Shown here piece by piece: positions 26,659-34,995 of a stretch of DNA of 64,000 bases. The notes beneath the pieces are model-generated. The model did not search any database. It saw only the letters and a program-made list of their open reading frames with translations, and was not told where the DNA came from. Position 1 is the stretch's first letter; the number at the start of each line of letters is the position of its first letter. The translations under genes and the position numbers were made by a program. Origin of the DNA: CAYNWT01 sp964450955 (GTDB lineage Bacteria > Planctomycetota > Planctomycetia > Planctomycetales > Planctomycetaceae); NCBI GenBank assembly GCA_964450955.1, contig CAYVFI010000002.1:62001-126000 (forward strand), in the 5' to 3' direction.

Positions 26659-28332
26659 ATGCGTCGGCGTCTTCGGAACGTACAGCGATCATCGTCACCC
26701 GAAACTCTTGAAGTCCGAACACTGCTAAGCGCGCTGTCTGTTTCGGACGTGACGGTCAATGAGGGGCGAAGTGGGACGACAAGTTTAAGATTCACCGTTT
26801 CCCTGGAATCAGACACAGCCGGATCCTTCACGGTCCGCGCTCGGACCCTTGATGGCACTGCAACGGTTGCGTCGGGTGATTATCGGCCGGTCGATACGGT
26901 ACTGGCTTTCGCGGGGACGGCGGGCGAGTCACGAACGGTAGTGGTTCTGGTAAATAGTGACGTTGTGGTTGAACCCAACGAAACGTTCTTCCTGGACCTG
27001 GTCGACCTATCGAATAATTCAACTGCGACTCTGCCGCCCGGGCCAGCGACCGCAACAATTCTTGACGACGATGCTGGAGGTTCCGTCCGAGTCGAAGGGA
27101 CAACACTATTCGTCTTTGGGACCGAAGCGGCTGACGATGTCGTGCTGTCCGATGACCGGGGAGATATTCGCGTCGACTTCAACAACGACCGCTCCACGAT
27201 AGCCGCTCCCCTTGATTCAATCGTCATCGAGACGGGCGGCGGCAACGATTTTGTGGACACCCAGGACGGACTCAGTGTGCCGATGCTGGTCAATGTGGGT
27301 GACGGCAACGATACGGTCAGAACCGGCACCGGAGACGACAAGATAATTGGCGGCGCTGGCGATGATAGTCTCCGGGGAACTCGGGGAGACGACACGATCA
27401 TTGGGAGTCGTGGTAACGATACGCTGGACGGTCAGCGTGGCAATGATCTGGTTCGGGGTGGCTCAGGGGCTGACAGTATTAGCGGCAGCCAGGACAACGA
27501 TACGCTACTGGGTGACAACGGAATCGACACTCTGATTGGCGGGGACGGCCACGATTACGTGAGCGGCTTAAACGGAAATGATTTTCTGTTTGGGTCGAGT
27601 GGAAACGACACCGTTCTGGGCGGCGAGGGTGAGGACAGTCTGGATGGCCAAACCGGCGAGGATTCGCTGTTCGGTGGTGCAGGCAACGATACGCTGATTG
27701 GTGGCAGTAGTTCTGACGAGCTCGTCAGTGGTGCCGGAAACGATTCGCTTGTCGGCGGATCTGGCAACGACACGCTGCGTTCAGGCAGTGGTGCCGACAC
27801 GCTGATTGGCGGGTCCGGTTTTGACCGACTGAATGCGGGGAACGGAGCGGACCTGCTGTTTGGAGGTAGTCAGGCCGACATTCTGCTGGGGCGCGGCGGT
27901 GACGATATTCTTGTGGGCGGTGCAGACAATGACACGCTGGAAGGGTTCACCGGGCGAGACATTCTTTACGGTGGAGAAGGTGCCGACCTACTGGAAGGAA
28001 ACGGGGATGAAGACATTCTAATCGCTGGTGAGTTGGTTCCGGCTGCCGGGATGTCAGTGGTCGAACATCTGTCAGGTTCACTTCGAGCAGAATGGTTGTC
28101 GGGGCGAACGCTGACCCAGCGGGTTGCCAATATCCTTAACGCACCGGGAGGAACCAACAACCGACTCAACACTGAGTTCTTTATCCCGCAGGGAAGCAGT
28201 TTCCGAAATCTGTTCCCGGAATCGCGGAATCGGGACACAGTGATTGGCGGAGCGGCTCAGGATTTGTTTTTCGCGGACCTGTCCACCGACCTTGTCTTCG
28301 GCAGCAGCAACGAGAACATTATCGATTTGTAG
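26659..28332 (+). CDS. Calx-beta and RTX-repeat surface protein
   Basis: The ATG with AAGAGG ten bases upstream is chosen; the open frame reaches back to 26497 without a comparable site. The N-terminus is Arg-rich followed by ETLEVRTLLSAL, the motif found at the start of many planctomycete secreted giant proteins. Residues ~28-135 form a Calx-beta domain (VSDVTVNEGRSGTTSLRFTV, GTATVASGDY, EPNETFFLDLVD, ATILDDDAG). From ~210 to ~460 come about two dozen glycine/aspartate-rich nonapeptides of the GGxGxDxL type, which bind calcium in a parallel beta-roll. No catalytic domain is seen; it is probably a calcium-stabilised surface or matrix protein. Length 557 residues. It converges with the Hsp20 pair with only 12 bp between stops. 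Confidence 0.88.
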   Translation: MRRRLRNVQRSSSPETLEVRTLLSALSVSDVTVNEGRSGTTSLRFTVSLESDTAGSFTVRARTLDGTATVASGDYRPVDTVLAFAGTAGESRTVVVLVNSDVVVEPNETFFLDLVDLSNNSTATLPPGPATATILDDDAGGSVRVEGTTLFVFGTEAADDVVLSDDRGDIRVDFNNDRSTIAAPLDSIVIETGGGNDFVDTQDGLSVPMLVNVGDGNDTVRTGTGDDKIIGGAGDDSLRGTRGDDTIIGSRGNDTLDGQRGNDLVRGGSGADSISGSQDNDTLLGDNGIDTLIGGDGHDYVSGLNGNDFLFGSSGNDTVLGGEGEDSLDGQTGEDSLFGGAGNDTLIGGSSSDELVSGAGNDSLVGGSGNDTLRSGSGADTLIGGSGFDRLNAGNGADLLFGGSQADILLGRGGDDILVGGADNDTLEGFTGRDILYGGEGADLLEGNGDEDILIAGELVPAAGMSVVEHLSGSLRAEWLSGRTLTQRVANILNAPGGTNNRLNTEFFIPQGSSFRNLFPESRNRDTVIGGAAQDLFFADLSTDLVFGSSNENIIDL

Positions 28333-28344
28333 ACCGCGGTGCGG

Positions 28345-28731
28345 CTACTCACTGCCGCTGACTTTAATCTGGCGCGGTTCGGTGCGTTCGGTTCTTGGGA
28401 GTTCGACTCGAAGAACGCCGTTGTTTAGCTTCGCGGTAATGCGTTCGTGATCGACGTTGTCGCTAAGGATGAACGAACGCAGGAAGTCGCCGACCTGGTA
28501 TTCCTGATGAGCCGGCATCGCGCCTTCGGGCAGCGTTGATGTGACTCGGCCGAACAACGTGAGCTTGTTGTCTTCGACCTGCAGTTCCAGGGTCTCCAGT
28601 GAAACGCCTGGCAGGTCGGCTTCCAGAATAAGACCGTTGTCAGATTCGTGGATGTCGATAGGCGGGTTAAACAGCAGCCGCTGTTCTGGTTCACCGCTGT
28701 CCGGATCTGGTTGTTTTTCGTGTTCGGACAT
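28345..28731 (-). CDS. Hsp20/alpha-crystallin small heat-shock protein (second of pair)
   Basis: A 128-residue protein with an alpha-crystallin domain: DIHESDNGLILEADLPGVSLETLELQVEDNKLTLFGR, then RSFILSDNVDHERITAKLNNGVLRVELPR. Small heat-shock proteins form oligomers that hold unfolded proteins. The gene starts 2 bp after the stop codon of the preceding Hsp20 gene (an in-frame TTG two codons earlier would overlap it), so the two are surely cotranscribed. The short N-terminal arm (EHEKQPDPDSGEPEQ) is more acidic and shorter than that of its partner, which suggests mixed oligomers. Confidence 0.92.
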   Translation of the reverse strand: MSEHEKQPDPDSGEPEQRLLFNPPIDIHESDNGLILEADLPGVSLETLELQVEDNKLTLFGRVTSTLPEGAMPAHQEYQVGDFLRSFILSDNVDHERITAKLNNGVLRVELPRTERTEPRQIKVSGSE

Positions 28732-28733
28732 GA

Positions 28734-29171
28734 TCAATCTGAGACCACCGGGATTTGACGCAGTTGTGTTTGCGTCGCTTTGGGCAGGGTGATGGTCAGC
28801 ACGCCGTCGTTAAGCGACGCCGACAACTTCTCGCTTTCAATCCGATCGGGTAGTGGCAGCGATCGTTGCCAGGCTCCCTGGAACCGTTCCTGTCTGCGAA
28901 ACGCATCCGGCGAAACGGCAGATGATTTTCGTTCACCCTTCAAGGTCAGGACACCGTCGGCGACGGTCACTTCCAGGTCATCAATTTCCGTGCCGGGGAC
29001 TTCGGCCGTGAGCAGGAACCGATCGTCGCATTCGTACAGGTTGATTAGCGGGTAGCGTCTATCGAACCGCACGCCTTGGAAAGTCAGGTTCACATCGCGC
29101 AGCAGGCGGTCTACCTCGCGTTCGAGGTCTCTGAATGGATCCCAGTTGTGTCCGAGTCGAAAGACAGGCAT
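28734..29171 (-). CDS. Hsp20/alpha-crystallin small heat-shock protein (first of pair)
   Basis: A 145-residue small heat-shock protein. The N-terminal arm (FRLGHNWDPFRDLEREVDRLLRD) is typical of class A bacterial Hsp20 proteins; the alpha-crystallin domain follows (INLYECDDRFLLTAEVPGTEIDDLEVTVADGVLTLKGER ... FQGAWQRSLPLPDRI ... ASLNDGVLTITLPK). A ribosome site TTGGGGCGAC precedes the ATG. No CIRCE inverted repeat (TTAGCACTC type) is visible in the 470 bp upstream, so HrcA control is not indicated. First gene of a two-gene operon. Confidence 0.93.
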   Translation of the reverse strand: MPVFRLGHNWDPFRDLEREVDRLLRDVNLTFQGVRFDRRYPLINLYECDDRFLLTAEVPGTEIDDLEVTVADGVLTLKGERKSSAVSPDAFRRQERFQGAWQRSLPLPDRIESEKLSASLNDGVLTITLPKATQTQLRQIPVVSD

Positions 29172-29645
29172 GTCGCCCCAAACAGCAAACCTCGTACCGG
29201 GCTGGTTTGTGAGACGGTGTGGTGTCTAAGTTGTTTTTTGGTATCAGTTTATGTCGTTTGTGTGCGGCGTCGGGAGTTGCCAGTCTGACATGCACGGGCG
29301 GTGATAGAAGAGACTGGTGCCACTTTGACACCGGGTCGGGTGAAGCCTGTTCTTCGCAATCTGCCCAAAGCCACCGACGTAAGTGAGCCGAAGTTGATTC
29401 CCGCAATTGAGAGACACCTAAAAACACGCTCGCCAACATCGGGAAGCCAACCGACTGCCCGGGGCTTCTCTTCACACCAGGCAGGACCGAGCTAAGATAC
29501 CGCTGCGCGGCGGGTTTCCGGCATGAATCGGTCAGGTCGTAGCTCCGCGCAATCTCCAATCGCAGAACGACTTCCGCGTTCTCCCAGTTCCGGAAAAGAC
29601 CCCGGTCCTGTGACGTTCTGCCCTTATTGATGACGGCAAAAGCTG
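29172..29645. promoter_or_regulatory. Divergent non-coding region between the hsp20 pair and nqrA
   Basis: This 474-bp stretch holds no gene I can support and must carry promoters in both directions. A TTGACA word at 29325-29330 points toward nqrA, but no good -10 box follows at the right distance. A 7-bp inverted repeat (CCAGTCT at 29279-29285 and AGACTGG at 29310-29316) lies just before it and might be an operator or RNA stem. No regulator can be named. Confidence 0.3.
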
Positions 29646-30980
29646 ATGCGACGCGTCTCCAAGGGACTGGATCTGCCAATTGAGGGTGATCCGGAACAGA
29701 AGATCTCTGATGGTCAGCCTGTACGAACGGTTGCCATTCTCGGGTCCGACTATGTTGGGATGAAACCGACCATGCAGGTCGCCGTTGGCGATCGTGTGAA
29801 GACCGGTCAGGTTTTGTTCTCTGATAAGAAGACCGAGGGGGTCGTGTATACCGCTCCAGCCAGTGGAACTGTCACGGCGATTAACCGTGGCGATCGGCGC
29901 GTGTTCCAGTCGCTGGTAATAGAAATTGATGGCGACGACGCTGTTGAATTTCCAAAACACACTGACATGGCGGCTCTTGACCGAGAGACCGTCAAGCAGC
30001 AGTTGCTGAGTTCCGGGTTGTGGACGGCACTGCGAGAACGGCCTTACAGCAAGGTTGCTAACCCGAATCATGAGCCAAGTTCGATTTTCGTTCAGGCGAT
30101 CGATACAAACCCACACGCGCCTGATCCAGCCATCGTTCTGGATAAGTCGAAGCAGCTGTTCGAGTACGGCCTGCAGGTTATCGCCCATCTGAACGACGGC
30201 CCCGTTTACCTGTGCCAGCCCGCCGGAACCGTTATGCCTGGCGGTGATGTCTCGGCGGTTAAGAAAGAAATTTTCGACGGGCCGCATCCGGCCGGTCTGC
30301 CTGGTACACACATCCACATGCTGGATCCGGTGTCCGCGAATAAAGTTGTCTGGCACATTAATTACCAGGACGTTATCGCGATTGGCCAGCTGTTTGCCGA
30401 AGGCACGTTGATGACCACTCGCGTTGTCTCAATTGCCGGACCGCAGGTTTCGAATCCGCGATTGGTTCGAACACGACTCGGGGCCAACATCGCTGAACTG
30501 ACCGAAGGTGAGCTCAAAGTCGGGACCAACCGAGTGATCTCAGGGTCGGTTCTTTCTGGACGCCAGGTGGTCGATCCTATCGGCTATCTTGGCCGTTACC
30601 ATCTGCAGGTGTCGGTGGTTTCTGAGGGTGGCGAACGAGAATTTATGGGCTGGCAAAAGCCCGGCTTTGACAAGTTTTCAATCAAACGTGTCTTTGGGTC
30701 GGCGTTGTTTAATAAGAAGTTTGCGTTCACAACGGACACAAGCGGCAGCAAGCGGGCGATGGTTCCGATTGGCATGTTTGAAGACGTGATGCCACTGGAT
30801 ATTCTGCCAACCTTCCTGCTGCGGTCGCTGATTGTTGGCGACACAGAACAGGCACAGAAACTTGGCTGCCTGGAATTGGACGAAGAAGACCTGGCACTTT
30901 GCACCTTCGTGTGCCCGGGCAAGGTCGAATACGGTTCGCTGCTTCGCCAGCGGCTGACTGAAATCGAAAAAGAAGGTTAA
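29646..30980 (+). CDS. nqrA: Na+-translocating NADH-quinone reductase subunit A
   Basis: A 444-residue soluble subunit that sits on the cytoplasmic side of the Nqr complex and is proposed to take part in the quinone site. Family signatures seen: RRVSKGLDLPIEGDP at the start, VAILGSDYVGMKPTMQVAVGDRVKTGQ, VYTAPASGTVTAINRG (lipoyl/RnfC-like barrel), RPYSKVA, IFVQAIDTNPHAPDP, LPGTHIHMLDPVS and ALFNKKFAFTTDTSGSKRAMVPIG. First gene of nqrABCDEF; 65 bp separate it from nqrB. Length is as expected for the family. Confidence 0.96.
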   Translation: MRRVSKGLDLPIEGDPEQKISDGQPVRTVAILGSDYVGMKPTMQVAVGDRVKTGQVLFSDKKTEGVVYTAPASGTVTAINRGDRRVFQSLVIEIDGDDAVEFPKHTDMAALDRETVKQQLLSSGLWTALRERPYSKVANPNHEPSSIFVQAIDTNPHAPDPAIVLDKSKQLFEYGLQVIAHLNDGPVYLCQPAGTVMPGGDVSAVKKEIFDGPHPAGLPGTHIHMLDPVSANKVVWHINYQDVIAIGQLFAEGTLMTTRVVSIAGPQVSNPRLVRTRLGANIAELTEGELKVGTNRVISGSVLSGRQVVDPIGYLGRYHLQVSVVSEGGEREFMGWQKPGFDKFSIKRVFGSALFNKKFAFTTDTSGSKRAMVPIGMFEDVMPLDILPTFLLRSLIVGDTEQAQKLGCLELDEEDLALCTFVCPGKVEYGSLLRQRLTEIEKEG

Positions 30981-31045
30981 CGCCTCACCTGACTGACAGT
31001 GACTAAGGTTCCGCTCAGCGAGCATCCCTGAACCAGACGACAAAC

Positions 31046-32722
31046 ATGAAACCGCTTCGCAATCTCTTTGATCGCCTGCATCCGCTCTTCGAAAAAGACG
31101 GTAAGCTAGAACGACTCTATCCGTTGTATGAAGGTGTGGATACGTTCTTGTTCACGCCCGGCGAAACCACCTCGGGTCCGTCTCACATTCGTGACGGTAT
31201 GGACCTGAAACGCATGATGATTACCGTGGTCGTCGCGCTGGTTCCGTGCATTTTCATGGCGTTTTATAACACCGGCTACCAAGCGAACCGGATCATTCAG
31301 GGGAACCTGGCGCTTCAAAATGCTGAGCTCATCGGCAACCTGCGGTCTGTGGGTGCCACTGTATCCGCTGAGCAGGAAGAGGCCATCGTCGCGGCTGCCG
31401 GATCAACGACGATTGATGCCGCGATCACCGCTGCAGGCGTCGGTTCGATGGAACAAATCGCCGCTGCCAGAGCTGCGGGTGAGAAACAACGTTTGCTTCA
31501 GGGGCTGGCTGGATTGGTTGAGTCAAAGATTATGACTCAGGATCAGATCGACGCCGTCGCAAACGACAAGAGTCTTGACTGCGTTCCGCTATCGCTTTCC
31601 GATTCGGCCGGCTGGCGAAAATCCAAGGCTGTCCTCGCTTTGACCGGTCTGTTCGCTGACGACGAAGCAAAGCTGGAACGGCTTGAGGCAGAACTAACGG
31701 CTCATGTTGATCGTGAAGTGGCACGCCAGGCGAAAACCGGCAACGACAAAGGTTGGCGTAGTTCAGTTATGGCTTCCGTGGCTGGCTTCGATCCAAACAG
31801 TTTCCTGTCAAATATCGTACACGGCGGTCTGTATTTCATCCCTGTCTTCCTGGTGTGCAACATTGTTGGCGGGACCTGGGAACTGGTGTTCTGCTGCGTT
31901 CGCGGTCATGATTTGAACGAAGGGTTTCTGGTCACAGGGATGCTGTTCCCGCTGACACTGCCGCCGACGATTCCTCTATGGCAGGTTGCACTTGGAATTT
32001 CGTTCGGCGTGGTGATTGGTAAAGAAGTCTTCGGCGGAACTGGTAAGAACTTCCTGAATCCGGCTCTGACCGCTCGAGCGTTTCTGTATTTTGCTCACCC
32101 GGGTGAGATTACCGGTGACCAGGTCTGGACCGCCATTGATACCGCCAGCTTCGACGCCGTTTCCGGAGCGACCTCACTTACTGGATTGGCTTCAATCGAC
32201 AAGGCCGTTGCTGTCGATTTCACTCAGTACATGCAGTCAATCAATATCAGCTGGGGCGACGCGTTTCTTGGGTTCATCCCTGGTTCGATGGGGGAGACCT
32301 CAACGCTGGCCTGCATCCTGGGTGCGGCTCTTCTGGTTTGGTCCGGGGTCGGATCGTGGCGAATCATGGCGGCAGTGCTAGTCGGAGCGGTCAGCATGGC
32401 TGGGTTCCTGCACAGTTTTGAAACAACCGCCGCGAGTCACATTTTCAAGATGCCTGCTGAATGGCACATGGTCACCGGTGGCCTGGCGTTTGGCTTGGTC
32501 TTTATGGCTACAGACCCGGTGTCGTCCGCGATGACCAATACGGGGAAGTGGGTGTACGGCATACTGATTGGCATCATGACCATGCTGATTCGCGTGGTGA
32601 ACCCGGCGTTTCCTGAAGGCATCATGCTGGCCATTCTATTCGGCAACGTATTCGCGCCGCTGATCGACTACTTCGTCGTTCAGGCAAACATTAATCGGAG
32701 GCTCGCTCGAAGTGGCGTCTGA
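31046..32722 (+). CDS. nqrB: Na+-translocating NADH-quinone reductase subunit B with a large insertion
   Basis: Membrane subunit that carries covalent FMN and much of the sodium path. Conserved parts: HIRDGMDLKRMMI, GGTWELVFCCVRGHDLNEGFLVTG, LPPTIPLWQVALGISFGVVIGKEVFGGTGKNFLNPALTARAFLYFA and the FMN motif VSGATSLTG, whose threonine is residue 376. In the Vibrio enzyme this threonine is near 236, so about 140 extra residues lie before it. They fall between the first membrane segment (ends ~residue 75) and VAGFDPNSFLSNIVHGGLYF (~residue 250), and read as soluble, helical, Ala/Glu-rich sequence. Overlaps nqrC by 11 bp. Confidence 0.95.
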   Translation: MKPLRNLFDRLHPLFEKDGKLERLYPLYEGVDTFLFTPGETTSGPSHIRDGMDLKRMMITVVVALVPCIFMAFYNTGYQANRIIQGNLALQNAELIGNLRSVGATVSAEQEEAIVAAAGSTTIDAAITAAGVGSMEQIAAARAAGEKQRLLQGLAGLVESKIMTQDQIDAVANDKSLDCVPLSLSDSAGWRKSKAVLALTGLFADDEAKLERLEAELTAHVDREVARQAKTGNDKGWRSSVMASVAGFDPNSFLSNIVHGGLYFIPVFLVCNIVGGTWELVFCCVRGHDLNEGFLVTGMLFPLTLPPTIPLWQVALGISFGVVIGKEVFGGTGKNFLNPALTARAFLYFAHPGEITGDQVWTAIDTASFDAVSGATSLTGLASIDKAVAVDFTQYMQSINISWGDAFLGFIPGSMGETSTLACILGAALLVWSGVGSWRIMAAVLVGAVSMAGFLHSFETTAASHIFKMPAEWHMVTGGLAFGLVFMATDPVSSAMTNTGKWVYGILIGIMTMLIRVVNPAFPEGIMLAILFGNVFAPLIDYFVVQANINRRLARSGV

Positions 32723-33608
32723 CGTAACAACAACCGACGCCGGCAAACCGGTGGTCGATGTCAATTCAGTAAAACACACTCTGTATGTGGCGATTCTGCT
32801 ATGCCTGGGCTGTTCGGTTCTGGTCTCGCTATTCGCGGTCGGGCTCAAGTCAACTCAGGACGAGAACAGGAAAGCGTTCCAGCAAAAGAACGTCCTGCAG
32901 GCTGCTGGTCTGTGGACCGATGGAATGAATTCTCAGGCTGAATTTGAGTCGCGTGTCGAACAGTTGGTTCTGAACTTTGAAACTGACACGATTGAAGAAG
33001 ATGCCGACCCTGAGAAAATCGACACGAAGAAAGACAGCAAGAAGCCTGAACTCAGCGACCAGGTGACTGACGATATTGCAAACGTCAAACGGCGTGAGAA
33101 GCGAACCGTCATCTATCGCATCACCGATGATGGCAAGGAAACCTTAGTCCTGCCTGTGAGAGGTTACGGTCTTTGGTCAACGCTGTGGGGCTTTATCGCT
33201 CTTGATATGACGAATGCTGAGGCTGGTGCCGATCAAATTACAGTCAAGGGTTTGACCTACTACGACCAAAAGGAAACACCCGGACTGGGTGGCGAAGTTG
33301 ATAACCCACTCTGGAAGGCCAAGTGGGTTGGCAAGAAAGCGTTTGCCAAAGACTGGACCGTGAAGGTGAAAGTCACCAAGGGGGCCGAAGGCATCTACCA
33401 GGTCGATGCTCTTTCCGGAGCCACCATTACCTCTCGAGGCGTCAGCAATATGTTGGCGTATTGGCTGGGTGACGAAGGTTTCGGCCCGTACCTCAAACGG
33501 ACAAGCGGAGCTGCGCCTGCAGAGCCGCAAGCTGATGGTGAAGACAACGCTGAAGTTGGACATGCTGGAGAAAAGCATGCGGACGAGACAAGCGGAGAAC
33601 ACAAGTAA
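32712..33608 (+). CDS. nqrC: Na+-translocating NADH-quinone reductase subunit C
   Basis: Periplasm-facing subunit with one N-terminal membrane segment (HTLYVAILLCLGCSVLVSLFAVGL) and covalently bound FMN. The flavin motif is LSGATITSRG, with the receiving threonine at residue 238; supporting blocks are GYGLWSTLWGFIALD and YDQKETPGLGGEVDNP. Start is GTG inside the end of nqrB; the stop overlaps the nqrD start by one base (TAATG), which indicates translational coupling. At 298 residues it is about 40 longer than the typical subunit, mainly through a Lys/Asp-rich insert around residues 95-120 and an acidic, His-containing C-terminal tail. Confidence 0.95.
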   Translation: MASDVTTTDAGKPVVDVNSVKHTLYVAILLCLGCSVLVSLFAVGLKSTQDENRKAFQQKNVLQAAGLWTDGMNSQAEFESRVEQLVLNFETDTIEEDADPEKIDTKKDSKKPELSDQVTDDIANVKRREKRTVIYRITDDGKETLVLPVRGYGLWSTLWGFIALDMTNAEAGADQITVKGLTYYDQKETPGLGGEVDNPLWKAKWVGKKAFAKDWTVKVKVTKGAEGIYQVDALSGATITSRGVSNMLAYWLGDEGFGPYLKRTSGAAPAEPQADGEDNAEVGHAGEKHADETSGEHK

Positions 33609-34243
33609 TGGCCGACGCTGAAACCAAGAAGGTCATCCTCGACCCACTGGTCAACAATAACCCGATCGCACTGCAGATCCTTGGTATCTGTTCTGCCCTC
33701 GCGGTGACCACTCAACTGCAAACAACGCTGGTGATGTGTATCGCGGTGACATTTGTCGTCGCCGCATCCAACTTCTCCATCGCGCTGATTCGCACATCAA
33801 TCCCGACCAACATTCGCATTATCGTGCAGATGACGATCATCGCATCGTTGGTGATTGTGGTTGACCAGCTAATCCAGGCGGTCGCCTTCAATATCAGTCA
33901 AAAACTGTCGGTGTTTGTGGGGCTCATTATTACCAACTGTATCGTCATGGGGCGTGCAGAAGGTTTTGCAATGAAGAACGACCCCAAGACCAGTTTTTGG
34001 GACGGGGTCGGAAACGGACTGGGCTACAGTCTTATCCTGCTGATCTGCGGCGTGATTCGCGAACTGACTGGTTCTGGCAAGCTGTTTGGTATCACCTTTC
34101 TGAAGCCCATCACCGAGGGCGGTTGGTATAACCCCAACGGGCTGATGCTGCTCTCGCCAAGTGCATTCTTCATCATCGGTTTGCTTATCTGGGCTCTGAG
34201 AACATGGAAACCAGATCAGTACGACCGAGACCCTTCAGCGTGA
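33608..34243 (+). CDS. nqrD: Na+-translocating NADH-quinone reductase subunit D
   Basis: A 211-residue membrane protein with six hydrophobic segments, homologous in inverted topology to NqrE. Conserved pieces: VNNNPIALQILGICSALAVTT, FSIALIRTSIPTNIRIIVQM, TNCIVMGRAEGFAMKN, DGVGNGLGYS and VIRELTGSGKLFG. The cysteines in ILGICS and ITNCIV match the pair that, with NqrE, holds an intramembrane iron centre on the electron path. The start overlaps the nqrC stop. An 81-bp gap with two hairpins separates it from nqrE. Confidence 0.96.
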   Translation: MADAETKKVILDPLVNNNPIALQILGICSALAVTTQLQTTLVMCIAVTFVVAASNFSIALIRTSIPTNIRIIVQMTIIASLVIVVDQLIQAVAFNISQKLSVFVGLIITNCIVMGRAEGFAMKNDPKTSFWDGVGNGLGYSLILLICGVIRELTGSGKLFGITFLKPITEGGWYNPNGLMLLSPSAFFIIGLLIWALRTWKPDQYDRDPSA

Positions 34244-34264
34244 CCGACTAAGACGAACGACCTG

Positions 34265-34301
34265 GTGGACTCGTCCACTAAGTAGCGGCAGCCTGGCTGC
34301 C
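34265..34301 (+). other. Two small hairpins in the nqrD-nqrE gap
   Basis: GTGGAC-TC-GTCCAC (34265-34278) is followed by GGCAGCC-T-GGCTGCC (34287-34301). Neither is followed by a T-run, so they are not classic terminators; an mRNA processing or stability role between the two cistrons is possible. Confidence 0.35.
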
Positions 34302-34324
34302 ACATATCTTCGAAAGACGAAATC

Positions 34325-34939
34325 ATGGAACACTATCTCGCCCTGTTTACAAAGGCAGTGTTCATCGACAACCTTGCTTTGATGTACTTTCTCGGCATGT
34401 GCACATTTCTGGCCGTGTCGAAGAACGTCAAGACAGCTCTGGGTCTGGGCGTTGCCGTGATCGTGATTCAGACAATCACCGTCCCGGCAAACAATCTGAT
34501 CCTCACCTACCTACTTAAACCCGGCGCGTTGTCTTGGTTGAGTTCGAGTTTCGAGGAGGTCGATCTGACTTTCCTTGGCCTCATTAGCTATATCGGTGTC
34601 ATCGCAGCGATGGTTCAGATTCTGGAAATGACTTTGGATCGCTTTTTTCCCACGCTGTACAACGCCCTGGGAATCTTCCTGCCTCTCATCACCGTGAACT
34701 GCGCGATCCTTGGCGGTTCGCTGCTGATGGTCGAACGTGATTACAGCCTACCTGAAAGCGTTGTGTTTGGATTCGGATCGGGAGTTGGCTGGGCATTGGC
34801 GATTGCCGCTTTGGCCGGGATTCGCGAGAAGATGAAGTACAGCGACGTGCCGCATGGTCTTCGGGGCCTTGGCATCACGTTTATCACCGTGGGCCTGATG
34901 GCTTTGGCCTTCAATGCGTTCGGCGGTATCCAGCTGTAG
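34325..34939 (+). CDS. nqrE: Na+-translocating NADH-quinone reductase subunit E
   Basis: A 204-residue membrane protein with six hydrophobic segments. Family signatures: EHYLALFTKAVFIDNLALMYFLGMC at the N-terminus, TVPANNLI, ILEMTLDRFFPTLYNALGIFLPLITVNCAILGG and FGFGSGVGWALAIAALAGIREKMKY. The cysteines in FLGMCT and TVNCAI correspond to the iron-centre ligands shared with NqrD. It opens 81 bp after nqrD and is followed by nqrF after 56 bp. Confidence 0.96.
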   Translation: MEHYLALFTKAVFIDNLALMYFLGMCTFLAVSKNVKTALGLGVAVIVIQTITVPANNLILTYLLKPGALSWLSSSFEEVDLTFLGLISYIGVIAAMVQILEMTLDRFFPTLYNALGIFLPLITVNCAILGGSLLMVERDYSLPESVVFGFGSGVGWALAIAALAGIREKMKYSDVPHGLRGLGITFITVGLMALAFNAFGGIQL

Positions 34940-34995
34940 GCTGACGACAAATACAAAACGAATTCGGACATCTCGAACTCGATTGAAGCACTACT

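Noticed and set aside
29532..30356. A 274-codon open frame on the minus strand, antisense to nqrA
   Set aside because: The plus-strand NqrA is unmistakable over the same bases; the antisense product has no motif and ends beyond the gene without start signals.
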